Source: Brevibacillus sp. DP1.3A (lineage in GTDB: Bacteria; Bacillota; Bacilli; Brevibacillales; Brevibacillaceae). From it: DNA of 64,000 nucleotides. The translations under genes and the position numbers were made by a program. Under the pieces are notes generated by a model. The model ran no database searches and was not told the DNA's origin. It worked only from the letters and a program-made list of their open reading frames with translations. The DNA is taken from assembly GCF_013284245.2 (NCBI RefSeq), contig NZ_CP085876.1, positions 1,065,001 to 1,129,000 of the forward strand, given 5' to 3'. Positions within the stretch are counted from its first letter, which is position 1; every line of letters starts with the position of its first letter. Shown piece by piece: positions 15,582 through 27,834 of the stretch.

Positions 15582-16670
15582 ATGTTTACGGTTAGCTTGT
15601 GCATGATCGTTCGGGATGAGGAAGAATCACTCGGTCGATGCTTGTCGACGGTCTACGATTTGGTGGATGAAATCATCATTGTCGACACAGGGTCGATAGA
15701 TCGGACCAAAGAAATTGCATTGACCTATGGTGCAGAATTGTTTGATTTTACCTGGGAGGACGATTTTTCGGCAGCTCGTAACTTTGCTTTTGCGCAAGCC
15801 AAGATGACGTACATTTTTTGGCTGGATGCGGATGATGTGCTTTTGGAAGTGGATCGGGAACGATTTGGAGCACTGAAGGCCTTTGACAATTTTGATTACG
15901 ACAGTGTCTCGATGCCGTACCATTTACTGGTAGATGAGCGAGGGAAGCCCGTGCACTATTTGCGAAGAAATCGCCTCGTCAGACGGAAGTGTAACTTTGT
16001 TTGGCATGGGGTGGTCCATGAGTATTTGGCTGTCGCGGGGGAAACTCTGCACAGTGAAATCGCCATTACTCACCAAAAAAATAAGCCGTACACAGACCGC
16101 AATTTGCAAATTTATGTAGAGCGCAAGGAAAAAGGTGAGGTATTTGATCCGCGTGATCAATTTTATTTTGCAAATGAATTGTTCGATCATGCGAGGTACG
16201 AAGAGGCGGTTGAGCAGTATCAGTTGTTTTTGGAAGGAGGCTTGGGATGGATCGAGGATCAAATATGGGCGTGTCAGAAGCAGTCAGAGTGTTACGCTCA
16301 CTTGAAACAACCTGAAAAACAGATTCAATCTTTGACCAGGACACTTGCGATTGACCTTCCGCGTGCGGAGATTTGCTGCAGGATGGGGGCTTTTTTTGTG
16401 GAGAAGCAAGATTTCCTGAAGGCCATTTACTGGTACCGGCAAGCGACGTTATTGGAGCGGCCACAAGGTTCCATGGGGAAGGTAGATGAATCGGCATGGA
16501 CGTGGCTGCCTCATATACAGCTGTGCTATTGCTACGATCGTATTGGGGATCAACGAAAGGCTAAAATTCACCACGATATGGCAAAGTTATATTACCCGAC
16601 ACATCCAAGCGTAACGTACAACGAAGCTTATTTTGCAGGACTGGAGCAACTGGATTCGGTAGAACAGTAG
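15582..16670 (+). CDS. family 2 glycosyltransferase with TPR-type C-terminus
   Basis: 362 residues, ATG after GGAGGGGG. It is a paralogue of the 14328-15431 protein: VSLCMIVRDEEESLGRCLS, VDTGSIDRTKEI, YIFWLDADDVL with the DxD motif, then helical repeats (FYFANELFDHARYEEAVEQYQLFLEGG; FLKAIYWYRQATLLERP). The two are divergently transcribed from the 138-base gap 15444-15581. A cytoplasmic protein-modifying enzyme is likely; the collagen-like protein encoded just downstream on the same strand is the obvious candidate acceptor. Confidence 0.85.
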   Translation: MFTVSLCMIVRDEEESLGRCLSTVYDLVDEIIIVDTGSIDRTKEIALTYGAELFDFTWEDDFSAARNFAFAQAKMTYIFWLDADDVLLEVDRERFGALKAFDNFDYDSVSMPYHLLVDERGKPVHYLRRNRLVRRKCNFVWHGVVHEYLAVAGETLHSEIAITHQKNKPYTDRNLQIYVERKEKGEVFDPRDQFYFANELFDHARYEEAVEQYQLFLEGGLGWIEDQIWACQKQSECYAHLKQPEKQIQSLTRTLAIDLPRAEICCRMGAFFVEKQDFLKAIYWYRQATLLERPQGSMGKVDESAWTWLPHIQLCYCYDRIGDQRKAKIHHDMAKLYYPTHPSVTYNEAYFAGLEQLDSVEQ

Positions 16671-19490
<2,820 letters not shown>

Positions 19491-19496
19491 TATGCA

Positions 19497-19550
19497 AAAG
19501 GAGCTACGATGACAAGTAGCTCCTTTCCCCTTGCTATTTCTTTTTTATTA
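19497..19550 (+). terminator. terminator of the collagen-like gene
   Basis: AAAGGAGCTAC (19497-19507) is perfectly complementary to GTAGCTCCTTT (19516-19526), with an 8-base loop. The T-rich stretch follows after a short CCCC spacer. Confidence 0.65.
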
Positions 19551-19589
19551 AAGTAGTAAAAATATTTAGTTAATTAACGGTGATGATAG

Positions 19590-19595
19590 TATAAT
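19590..19595 (+). promoter_or_regulatory. candidate -10 box of the orphan kinase gene
   Basis: TATAAT 42 bases before the kinase start in an AT-rich gap; the -35 element is not clear. Confidence 0.35.
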
Positions 19596-19636
19596 AGCTT
19601 GGAAGGGGATTTGCCTATTATTCGGAGTGGGGATAG

Positions 19637-20779
19637 ATGCCGATGGATGACTTGGCAGTATATTTGGACGAGCACGAGGCAACGATCGTGAAAGAATTCA
19701 AGCGAGGAATTGCCGTTTCGGACAGTGATCAATACAAAGGATTGATCCATCTGAATGGGCGAGCACTGTATCGTATGGTTATTGAATATTTTCGTTCGGA
19801 AATCACTCTTGAGGATATTAAAGAATTGGCTTACAAGGTCGCCTATGAACGAAACCGGGCAGAGACCAACATTGGTGATTTTGTTTCCAACGTGTGCATG
19901 GGCCGGGAAATGGTTATCGATCTTCTCCAAAAAGGTCCGTTTACGCCTGCCGCTTTAATGCCTGCCTTATTGAAAATAAACGAATGCTTTGATGTCTTTT
20001 TGGTACACGCTGTTTTCAAATACACCGATCTCAAAGACAACGATTTGGAAGAGAAGAAGCTATTTATCGAGCGTTCTCACAAAGACAGGCTCACGATTCT
20101 GGGGCAAATGGCATCTAGCTTCGTCCATGAATTCCGAAATCCGCTTACTTCCATTATGGGATTCTCTCGTTTGTTAAAAGAAGATTATCCGAATCTCCCT
20201 TACGTAGAGATTATTGAAAATGAGCTGCGGCAATTGAATTACCGGATTTCGCAGTTTTTGCTGGTCTCGAAAAAGGGCGCGGTCTATAAGCAAATGGAGG
20301 TTTTTAGCGTTTGGGAGTTGTTCGATGAGATTCTGTCCTTCCTCTATCCGAACATCGTTGACGTGAATGTGGATATCAAATGCAGTATCGATCCTACCTT
20401 TCAACTAAAAGGCTACAAGGATGAGATGAAGCAGGTGTTTATCAACATCATTTCCAATGCGCTGGATGCGTTACATAAAAAAACAGGTGATAAGGAGATT
20501 GACATCGAGGTGTCCCAAACGCCTGACAGGTCCTTAATTACCGTTTCCAACAATGGATCGCCCATTCCACCTGATCTGCTCTCGGTTATTTTTGAACCGT
20601 TTTTCACGACGAAGGAGCTCGGTACTGGAATTGGCTTATACGTCTGCAAAGAAATCATTGAGCGGCATGGAGGAACGATTACGTGCGAGTCTACTGATCA
20701 GCAGACGAAATTTTCCATGCAGTTCAAGCCCTGCGACACATGTACAAGTGGCTCGATGTCGATGAGTCATCATATCTAA
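19637..20779 (+). CDS. orphan sensor histidine kinase of sporulation-kinase type
   Basis: 380 residues, no membrane segment. Residues 1-140 form an all-helical domain resembling the globin-like HisK_N sensor of the Bacillus anthracis kinase BA2291 and its anti-kinases. The phosphorylated His is in ASSFVHEFRNPLTSIMGFSRLL (His164); the ATPase domain shows ISNALDAL (N box), SNNGSPIPPDLLSVIFEPFFTTKELGTGIGLYVCKEI (G boxes). There is no response regulator next to it, as usual for kinases feeding Spo0F. A role in sporulation is inference from the domain type. Confidence 0.8.
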   Translation: MPMDDLAVYLDEHEATIVKEFKRGIAVSDSDQYKGLIHLNGRALYRMVIEYFRSEITLEDIKELAYKVAYERNRAETNIGDFVSNVCMGREMVIDLLQKGPFTPAALMPALLKINECFDVFLVHAVFKYTDLKDNDLEEKKLFIERSHKDRLTILGQMASSFVHEFRNPLTSIMGFSRLLKEDYPNLPYVEIIENELRQLNYRISQFLLVSKKGAVYKQMEVFSVWELFDEILSFLYPNIVDVNVDIKCSIDPTFQLKGYKDEMKQVFINIISNALDALHKKTGDKEIDIEVSQTPDRSLITVSNNGSPIPPDLLSVIFEPFFTTKELGTGIGLYVCKEIIERHGGTITCESTDQQTKFSMQFKPCDTCTSGSMSMSHHI

Positions 20780-20781
20780 TG

Positions 20782-20852
20782 CCACAAAAAAACGACCTAT
20801 CCATGAAGGCACGCTCTTTAACGTGCACCATGAATAGGTCATTTTTTTGTGA
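20782..20852. terminator. bidirectional terminator between convergent genes
   Basis: GACCTATCCATG (20794-20805) pairs with CATGAATAGGTC (20830-20841) with one mismatch, with an inner GCACG/CGTGC stem and A and T tracts on the two sides. Confidence 0.85.
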
Positions 20853-20861
20853 AAAAGCTGT

Positions 20862-21902
20862 TTATTTGCTAGCGTGAAGTGGCCTGCGTGTTTGTCGTAT
20901 GGTTTTGGAGATACGCTCCAGTTTGTTTACCAGCCAGACCAGCATGAGCGCTAACAGGCAACTGCACCCGATAATCAGGAGCAAATACAGCAGCGAGTAC
21001 CACGTGTTTTCAAACAGCCAAGCTACCTCGCCGTATTTCGCAAACAGATAATCTTTGAACATGATCAAAAAAGCAGAGTGGAACAAGAAAATAAAATACG
21101 TCAGCCCTTTTCGAAACTTAATGTGCAAACGGTCGACGCGTTCCAGAAAGAAGACCATGAGCACGAGAAACGACAGAAGCGTGGCGAAGACAAAAGTCAA
21201 ATGCACAGCCACATACAGCTTGTTTGAGACAACAAAAAACAGCGCAGCCGCAGTGGAAACACCCGTCATCAGCGTCAGGATGGAGCGGTTGTTTCGCAAA
21301 AAGGATAGAATCGATTCACGGTACCAATACAACACGTGCCCCATGTACAGGGTAAAAATCCAGCTCGGGAGCATATGACGCGTGGTAAGCCCGAACCAGC
21401 CCTGATGGATAAAGTTGATGTACACGTACTGAATACCGAGCAGAATCCAAATGACATACACAATGTTGCGCTTGGTGATCACACGGCGAAACAGGTAGGC
21501 AAAAACGTAATACTGGCAAATCATAAACACAAAGTACAGATGGTCACCCGTTTTGCCTAAAACAATGTTCGTAAAGTCCTGGGCAGTTTGAGGCATCCCC
21601 TTTTTCAACAAGTAATGGTACAGGACACCAGATACTAAATAGGGGACAAAAATATACAGAAGCTTCCCTGAAAAAAACTCGCGAGCAGTAGGGCTCTTGG
21701 CTTCAAAAGAATAAGCAGTCAAATAACCAGTGGCGATCGTCAACAGGACAGTGCCGTAGCGACTGATCTGATTGAGGGCCACGATCCAAAACGGATCTGT
21801 AAAAGAAAGTGCAGAAGCCGTGAAATGACCGACTACAACGAGAAAACTTGAGAAGAGCTGGATGTAAAACAGAGATTTCAAGATTTTTGAATCTGTATAC
21901 AT
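20862..21902 (-). CDS. membrane acyltransferase, AT3/OafA-like
   Basis: 346 residues from the ATG at 21902 after GGAGAATATCGAA; the frame extends upstream to a TTG at 21953 without a good site. About ten hydrophobic segments are visible. LFSSFLVVVGHFTAS near the start carries the conserved His of acyltransferase-3 proteins. RYGTVLLTIATGYLTAYSF follows as in the family. Such enzymes O-acylate surface polysaccharides or lipid-linked sugars at the membrane. The acceptor is unknown. Confidence 0.75.
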   Translation of the reverse strand: MYTDSKILKSLFYIQLFSSFLVVVGHFTASALSFTDPFWIVALNQISRYGTVLLTIATGYLTAYSFEAKSPTAREFFSGKLLYIFVPYLVSGVLYHYLLKKGMPQTAQDFTNIVLGKTGDHLYFVFMICQYYVFAYLFRRVITKRNIVYVIWILLGIQYVYINFIHQGWFGLTTRHMLPSWIFTLYMGHVLYWYRESILSFLRNNRSILTLMTGVSTAAALFFVVSNKLYVAVHLTFVFATLLSFLVLMVFFLERVDRLHIKFRKGLTYFIFLFHSAFLIMFKDYLFAKYGEVAWLFENTWYSLLYLLLIIGCSCLLALMLVWLVNKLERISKTIRQTRRPLHASK

Positions 21903-22042
21903 TTCGATATTCTCCATTTCATCGTTTGTCGGCTGACGTTGTCGCTCAAACAATTAACTGTGAATGGTTTTTATGATAATAAAGTTTTCTTTGAATCGTA
22001 TTTGGACAGGAGAGGGGAGTTTTTGGAAAGGGAAAATAGAAA

Positions 22043-22087
22043 GAAAGCCACACCCGCGCGCGTAGCTTTCGCACGAGTATGGCTTTC
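22043..22087 (-). terminator. hairpin downstream of the 22093 gene
   Basis: GAAAGCCA pairs with TGGCTTTC; on the minus strand a short T-rich stretch follows. Confidence 0.5.
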
Positions 22088-22092
22088 ATACA

Positions 22093-22401
22093 TTATTTCG
22101 GATTCTTTTTCATTTCATCGATGGTCTCACTGACCACAAACGCCAAATCGTCATTGCCAAACAGCGACAATACACCAAGGAGAGTCGCATCAGGAATATC
22201 CTCTGCTTCTTCTTTGGGAACGGTATTGTCCAGCATTTGAGCGAGTAACGTATTTTCCCCTTGAGCGGGATAAGCGCGGCGGTATAATTCGCGTGCATCT
22301 AGACCGTGATTCACACACCATTGGGCAAAAACGAGAATCATCATACCCTCGTCACGCTGATAGGCTTGAATCACTTGATCTTCCATCTCTTTTCGGTTCA
22401 T
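22093..22401 (-). CDS. conserved hypothetical protein
   Basis: 102 residues from the ATG at 22401, 7 bases after GAGGAG; an ATG two codons upstream is too close to that site. The sequence is acidic and helical (MEDQVIQAYQRDEGMMILVFAQWCVNHGLDARELYRRAYP; LFGNDDLAFVVSETIDEMKKNPK). I recognise it only as a type of small cytosolic protein common in Bacillales, with no known function. No metal-binding or membrane motif. Confidence 0.7.
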   Translation of the reverse strand: MNRKEMEDQVIQAYQRDEGMMILVFAQWCVNHGLDARELYRRAYPAQGENTLLAQMLDNTVPKEEAEDIPDATLLGVLSLFGNDDLAFVVSETIDEMKKNPK

Positions 22402-22485
22402 GGGCATACTCCTCTAACATTCGTACGTCATGAATTTATTGTAGAGAAGAGGAAGAATCCCCGCAAGAAAAAAGAAAAGAAGGGC

Positions 22486-22692
22486 TCAAGAGTTCCGCTT
22501 GCTGCTGTGATTGGTTAGGACCGGTAGCATACGCGTGTCTTTTACCATACGGGCATGGCAAAAGGGGCAGCTTGGGCTCTTATCAAAGGAAAAGTTATCT
22601 CTCATCCAGCACGTACAGCCCTCATTACTGCACGTCCATACATCTGTTTCCTCTTCTTCGATTGGAACGACTGCTTTTTTTGAGAAATACAC
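22486..22692 (-). CDS. ydjO: YdjO-like cold-inducible zinc-ribbon protein
   Basis: 68 residues from the GTG at 22692, placed 7 bases after a perfect AGGAGG; the longer in-frame ATG at 22716 lies before that site. The sequence has four Cys in two pairs, WTCSNEGCTCWMRDNFSFD and CPFCHARM, then TRMLPVL, matching the B. subtilis YdjO family. Function is unknown; the family is reported as cold-inducible. It is a single gene. Confidence 0.75.
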   Translation of the reverse strand: MYFSKKAVVPIEEEETDVWTCSNEGCTCWMRDNFSFDKSPSCPFCHARMVKDTRMLPVLTNHSSKRNS

Positions 22693-22791
22693 ATGAACTC
22701 CTCCTTTGCAGGGCAAAAGTGCACAAAGTAACCTCTATTAATGTGTGATGGAAAGCGCATGAATATACCAAGATTTTCTTTGGTAGAAGGT

Positions 22792-22828
22792 AAAAAAAGA
22801 GGCCGCACTTGCATAGCCGCAGCCTCTG
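22792..22828 (-). terminator. terminator of the hybrid kinase operon
   Basis: On the minus strand GAGGC...GCCTC forms a stem followed by seven T residues. Confidence 0.75.
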
Positions 22829-22844
22829 CTGTCCATTAATATCC

Positions 22845-25730
22845 TTACTGTTCATCGGGAATGAAGATTTGTCCCGTTGCTTCTTGATTCGTGATGGCCA
22901 GCAAAATCGCTTTAGACAAGGTATCTGGATGATAAGGCTTGATCAGATAGCCAGTTGCTCCCAGATCAAATGCTTTTTTCTTTTCCTCAAAAGCACTGGA
23001 GATCACGATCGGAATAGTCCGTAAATCCGGGTTTTTCCGTATTTCCTCAATGACCTTCCAACCACTCTCGCCGTCCTTCAAGATAAGGTCAAGTACGACA
23101 GCATCCGGTCGAAGCTCCTCGATTGCTGCTACTGCTTCAGTCGCCGTAGAGAAGGAATTGACACGGAATCCAGAGCTCGTCAACTCATCACGCAACAGCT
23201 CGGTTAAGTTCAAATCGTCCTCGATGATCACAACGTTTCCTGTGCATTGACCAGTTGGAGAAACTGCCTCCTCACTTCCTGCTGGATAGCCAGGGGACAA
23301 AGCATGCTCAGTCAGTGGAAGAGTAACCGTAAATGTACTACCCTTGCCCGATTCGGACGTAACGGCAACTTCTCCATGGTGCATATGGACGATCTCCTGA
23401 ACAATGGCGAGACCCAATCCTGTACCGCCGATCTCACGGCGATCCGAGTTATCTACGCGATAAAATTTGGTAAACAGGTGAGGGATGGCTTCGGAAGGAA
23501 TGCCTAGCCCTTCATCCTGGACCTCCACGAGCAAGCGATTGCCATCTTGTCGACAACTCACCCGGACATGACCACCATGCGGGGAGTATTTGACGGCATT
23601 ACTGATCAGATTCACAAATACTTGTCGCAACTTGGCTTGGTCTCCATAAACAACCGTTTGCTCCGTTTGCAAATCGAGTTCAAATCGATGGAGAGGGGAC
23701 TGGACTCGATGAAGTCCGAAAATATCCCGGATCACTTGATCAATCGCAACGCTCTCTAGCTCGTACGTCTGTCTGCCGGATTCCATGCGTTGCAAATCCA
23801 AGAAATCGTTGATTAGCGCAGTCAGGCGGTTAGCTTCTTGATAAATGGTCGCTATATACCGCTGTTGACGTTCGGGCTTGAGTTCTTTCGTTAACAGCAG
23901 CTCCGCAAAGCCAAGCACACTGGCGAGAGGGGTACGCAGCTCATGGCTGACCGTACTGACGAATTCCGATTTCATTTGGTCGATCTCGTATTCCTTGGTG
24001 AAATCACGGTAAACGAGCAAGGTACTCCATTTCTCTTGGTTCCGGTACAGTGGCTCTGCATAGAGCTGAATATAGCGTACTTGCGGTCCGGTCATCTGAA
24101 ACACAATACCGCCTGAAGGAACGGCACCTTCGTCTAAAACGACAGCTCTGACATACTGAATCAGCCGATCAGTCTCTGAGGTTCGACTCTGTAGATGGGA
24201 AAGGAACTGTTCCAAGTCAAATCCTTGCGAAGCGAGCTGATGGTCGTAACACAATAACTCACAAAAATTCCGGTTCACCTGCAGTGTTTCTCCATTCAGA
24301 TCAACGAGCTGAATGCCTTCTTGTACAGAATCGAGCATATCCTGCGTCATTTTGCGCTGTCGCTCTGTCTCTTCAAACATCGCGAGCTTATCGAGCGCCA
24401 AGGAGATCTGCTTGGCTAGCCCGATGATGACTTGTAGCTCCTGATCCGTGAATTTGCGATCGATACGGGAGAGGATGATACATGCCACAATGGTTTGATG
24501 TGCATCCAATACAGGAAGGTAGAGCTCGGAAGCACGTGAGATTTCATCCGTGTAGCCGCGCTCAGCGTCTGTACTTTCACGGATCAGGACATATGGCTGG
24601 CTCGTTTCCTTGATTCGCACGAACGGACCGTCGTCCAATCCTTTTCGCAGTTGCTCCAGCACGTTCTGGGAAACGCCAAAGCTAGCTGCATCCCTGTCAA
24701 CGTTCAGCATGAAGATGACACCTTTATCGGCATCCATGACCTCAGTAATATTGCGAATGATACTGGACAGCAGCTTGCTTTTATCCAATGTATTCGCGAG
24801 AGAGAGGATGAAACGGTTTTTCTTTTCCAAATACCGTTCATTTTCCTCCATCTTACCTAACGCTTCTTGCAGCTCTTCTTGCTGCATCATCAGTTCATCC
24901 TGCTGGGCTTGCAGTTCTTCGTTTTGAGCCATGAGAACTTCTTCTTTGGCTTGAATTTGCCTGATCAAATAGTCGAGGGAGCGGGAGAGCCTGCCGATTT
25001 CGTCAACCCTGTTCAAATCCTGCAAAAGAGGTGTACCGCCATTGGCAAATTGCTCGGCATCTTTGGATAAACGAACCAACGGCCTACCGATATCCCGTGT
25101 GGTTTGAATGGTGACTACCACCATGATCACGAGTACCATCAGCGCGTACACGAGAAACCAGGTGCTTTGCTGTGATAGCTCTTGGAACAGTGTTTGGTTT
25201 TTCTTGTACAACACCTGTTCATGCTCATCCTCGTAACGCACGGCATATTGAAGCAGGTTGTTCACTGTCTGATTCAAGCCACTGGACGAGAATTTTCGCA
25301 GGGATTCATAGTCTCCGGTCTTTGCATAATTCGAAGCTGTCGGAAACACATTGGTGAAAAAGTTCGTGAAGAAAGACTCGATGGAAGCGACAAGCACTTG
25401 TTCCTCTTGATTGAGCGGCAGTTTTTTGAATGCTTCCAGAGCTTGTTCCAGCTTCTCTTTCTCTAGAAATAGCTCATTGTACTCATATGGGTTCAAAAAA
25501 GCGTAATAACCCCTGGCCCTAAAAAAGATCTGGCTCGTATGCTCAGAGATTTCTCTGACTAAATTTTGTTTTTGCGTGGTAGTTTGTAATGCTGTCTGAT
25601 ATTCGGTGAGTGCGCTGTGATTCAAATATTGAACGATGCCAGCGCCCGCAATTAACAGTGACAGAAAGAGAAGCATCATCGCCACGAAGCGACGCGTGAT
25701 ACTTTTTCTGATAATCGACCACCCGGTCAT
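22845..25730 (-). CDS. hybrid sensor histidine kinase (sensor-HAMP-GAF-PAS-HisKA-HATPase-REC)
   Basis: 961 residues. Membrane segments at about 15-36 and 190-208 flank an extracytoplasmic four-helix (CHASE3-like) sensor. HAMP at about 209-262, a Gln/Glu-rich coiled coil at 262-305, GAF at about 305-450, PAS at about 460-575. His596 lies in FVSTVSHELRTPLASVLGF. ATPase boxes: NLISNAVKYS and GLGIPSEAI, GGTGLGLAIV. A C-terminal receiver (about 832-950) has acidic EDD, Asp881 and Lys931. The start overlaps the stop of the REC gene (ATGA). It is last in a three-gene operon, so phosphate can pass from His596 to Asp881, then via the Hpt protein to the other receivers. Confidence 0.9.
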   Translation of the reverse strand: MTGWSIIRKSITRRFVAMMLLFLSLLIAGAGIVQYLNHSALTEYQTALQTTTQKQNLVREISEHTSQIFFRARGYYAFLNPYEYNELFLEKEKLEQALEAFKKLPLNQEEQVLVASIESFFTNFFTNVFPTASNYAKTGDYESLRKFSSSGLNQTVNNLLQYAVRYEDEHEQVLYKKNQTLFQELSQQSTWFLVYALMVLVIMVVVTIQTTRDIGRPLVRLSKDAEQFANGGTPLLQDLNRVDEIGRLSRSLDYLIRQIQAKEEVLMAQNEELQAQQDELMMQQEELQEALGKMEENERYLEKKNRFILSLANTLDKSKLLSSIIRNITEVMDADKGVIFMLNVDRDAASFGVSQNVLEQLRKGLDDGPFVRIKETSQPYVLIRESTDAERGYTDEISRASELYLPVLDAHQTIVACIILSRIDRKFTDQELQVIIGLAKQISLALDKLAMFEETERQRKMTQDMLDSVQEGIQLVDLNGETLQVNRNFCELLCYDHQLASQGFDLEQFLSHLQSRTSETDRLIQYVRAVVLDEGAVPSGGIVFQMTGPQVRYIQLYAEPLYRNQEKWSTLLVYRDFTKEYEIDQMKSEFVSTVSHELRTPLASVLGFAELLLTKELKPERQQRYIATIYQEANRLTALINDFLDLQRMESGRQTYELESVAIDQVIRDIFGLHRVQSPLHRFELDLQTEQTVVYGDQAKLRQVFVNLISNAVKYSPHGGHVRVSCRQDGNRLLVEVQDEGLGIPSEAIPHLFTKFYRVDNSDRREIGGTGLGLAIVQEIVHMHHGEVAVTSESGKGSTFTVTLPLTEHALSPGYPAGSEEAVSPTGQCTGNVVIIEDDLNLTELLRDELTSSGFRVNSFSTATEAVAAIEELRPDAVVLDLILKDGESGWKVIEEIRKNPDLRTIPIVISSAFEEKKKAFDLGATGYLIKPYHPDTLSKAILLAITNQEATGQIFIPDEQ

Positions 25731-26089
25731 GCGAGCATTTCCTCCACTTTCCGGACAAGATCCATCGGGCTAAAGGGCTTCGGCATGAAGTCATCGGCAC
25801 CAGCTGCACGCATTTTCTCCTGTTCGGCATGTTGACTTTTTGCCGAGAGGATCAGGACCTTAACTGCCTTTTTGTCGTCCATCTGTTTGAGCTGCTGCAA
25901 TACTTCATAGCCTGTCAGCTTGGGCATCATATAATCTAAAATGATCAAGTCGTACTCATTTTGACCGATTTTTTGCAGGGCTTCCTCTCCATCGCAAGCG
26001 ATATCGAGCTCATGTCCCTCGTCTTCGAGCGTGTCGCCAATCAGCATGCGCAACACGGCTTCGTCTTCGGCCAGCATAATCGTTGCCAT
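25727..26089 (-). CDS. single-domain response regulator (CheY/Spo0F-like)
   Basis: 120 residues, one receiver domain only: acidic pair E8-D9, phosphoacceptor Asp52 in LIILDYMMPKLTGYEVL, Ser/Thr switch in VLILSAKSQ and Lys104 in FMPKPFSP. There is no output domain, so it acts as a phosphate carrier or through protein binding. ATG follows AAGGAGG. It lies between the GGDEF protein and the hybrid kinase in one operon. Confidence 0.9.
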   Translation of the reverse strand: MATIMLAEDEAVLRMLIGDTLEDEGHELDIACDGEEALQKIGQNEYDLIILDYMMPKLTGYEVLQQLKQMDDKKAVKVLILSAKSQHAEQEKMRAAGADDFMPKPFSPMDLVRKVEEMLA

Positions 26090-26101
26090 CTCACTACCTC
26101 C

Positions 26102-27724
26102 TTACAACATTCGCTTAACCAGTCGCTTGATACGAGCCTCTAGTTCGCGTGTACGGAATGGCTTGGTCATATAGTCGTCAGCACCGAGCTGAAGGGCACG
26201 GACAATGTCTTGCTCTTCAGTACGACCTGTTAGCATAATCACCGTATATTTCTTGGCATTCGGCAAATTCCGGATTTTCTGGAGAACCTCGAGGCCATCC
26301 ATCTGTGGCATCATCCCGTCTAAAATGACGAGATAGGGTCCGTGTCCCTGATGCCAGGTGGAGTCAAAGAAAGCTGCTCCTTCATCGTAAGTCTGGATGT
26401 CGACGTGTATCCAACCGTCAAAACTGGTTTGGATGGAATCGGCAAGCATCACGCGAATCATCGGATCGTCATCAATAATGGCGACCTTCAGTTTTACCTT
26501 AGGGGAGTCATGCGTCTCTGTAATTTGAGCGGTTTCAATCCGGCGCCGCCCTGCATTTTTGGCAGCATACAAAGCAGTGTCAGCAGCTTCTACCCAATAC
26601 GTATGCGGTTTATGAGGATCATCTACTTGTACGACTCCACCGGAAAAGCTCAAAGAAAACGTTCCTTCAGAAGCATCGAACGTAAGCGAACAAAAAGCAG
26701 AGAGCATCTGCTCCAGGCGCATTTTTCCTGTCTGTACAGTCGTACGCGGCATCAGCAGGATAAATTCCTCTCCGCCGTACCGGAATAATACATCATGTTT
26801 TTCGGCGCTCTGCCCGATGAAAGCAGCAAAACGAGTCAGCACCTCGTCGCCAATCAGATGACCGTATGTATCATTGACCCCTTTGAAAAAATCGATATCT
26901 AAAAATGCCAGTGAGAAGGGGGTGTTGGTTCGTTGGGCATCAGAAAGAAGCCGTTGGTACGTATCAACAAAAGAGTTGCGATTGTTGGCACCCGTGAGCT
27001 CGTCCAAAAACAAGATGCTGTTCATCCAGCGCTTGCGGCGAAGCTGGCGATCGAGGCGTACGACCAGCTCTTCCATATCAAGCGGTTTGCACATGACGTC
27101 ATCTGCCCCCAAACGATAGGCACTCAGACGCGTCTCCCGTTCGCAATCGATGCTGATGATGGTGGTAGGCACGTATTGTTTCTTTATTTTTTCACTGATC
27201 GTCTGCATCACTTGGAAGCCGTCTGTTTCTGGGATGTTCAAATCCAGAATGAAGCAGTCAGGGTTCATGTCGTGAAAATAGTCGAGAGCCTTGTGAGGAT
27301 AGACCGTTGCGATGACAGACCAGTTGCGTTTTTCTAAATATTCTTTTAGATACATAAGCAGGGTGACGTCATCATCCAGGATGAGGACCAAAGGCTGTTG
27401 CTCACAAGGGGATTCCCGGTGAAGAGTGGGGTTCTCGATAAAAACTTCCCGTTCTGGTCGCTTCTCGCAGCATAAGGTGATCAGCTCTTGCAAAAACGCT
27501 CGCCATTCACTCGTTGGCCAGTTCTTGGCAGGCATGTCGTCCATTTGTTCCAAGAGAAGCTGAGACAGATCAGACAAGTCGGTCAATCCAATCGTCCCCG
27601 CTGTCCCCTTTAACGAATGGAGAAAGCGATACAGATCATCATGAGAGACGGGAACCTCCTGGTCGTACCACGTCTCAATCTGTTTGTGGATATTCGTAAG
27701 AAGCGTATCTCTGTACTTGATCAT
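26102..27724 (-). CDS. Hpt-REC-GGDEF-REC diguanylate cyclase response regulator
   Basis: 540 residues from the ATG at 27724 after AGGGGG; a TTG start 21 codons upstream lacks a site. Residues 1-90: Hpt domain with His36 in RFLHSLKGTAGTIG. Residues 112-230: receiver with Asp161. Residues 235-400: GGDEF domain with intact GGEEF (317-321). The inhibitory RxxD site five residues ahead reads EKHD, so product inhibition is probably absent. Residues about 420-540: second receiver (VILDGMMPQMDG, TKPF). It would synthesise cyclic di-GMP from GTP under control of two phosphorylated receivers. First gene of the operon. Confidence 0.9.
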   Translation of the reverse strand: MIKYRDTLLTNIHKQIETWYDQEVPVSHDDLYRFLHSLKGTAGTIGLTDLSDLSQLLLEQMDDMPAKNWPTSEWRAFLQELITLCCEKRPEREVFIENPTLHRESPCEQQPLVLILDDDVTLLMYLKEYLEKRNWSVIATVYPHKALDYFHDMNPDCFILDLNIPETDGFQVMQTISEKIKKQYVPTTIISIDCERETRLSAYRLGADDVMCKPLDMEELVVRLDRQLRRKRWMNSILFLDELTGANNRNSFVDTYQRLLSDAQRTNTPFSLAFLDIDFFKGVNDTYGHLIGDEVLTRFAAFIGQSAEKHDVLFRYGGEEFILLMPRTTVQTGKMRLEQMLSAFCSLTFDASEGTFSLSFSGGVVQVDDPHKPHTYWVEAADTALYAAKNAGRRRIETAQITETHDSPKVKLKVAIIDDDPMIRVMLADSIQTSFDGWIHVDIQTYDEGAAFFDSTWHQGHGPYLVILDGMMPQMDGLEVLQKIRNLPNAKKYTVIMLTGRTEEQDIVRALQLGADDYMTKPFRTRELEARIKRLVKRML

Positions 27725-27834
27725 GTCGTACCGTCCCCCTGTGTTGGGATGGCGCAAGCAGTCGTTCGCTTGCGCCAGTTTGATCAAAACATCTACAATT
27801 TGGTATGGTACATGTAGCAGGGAGAAGGAAGGGC

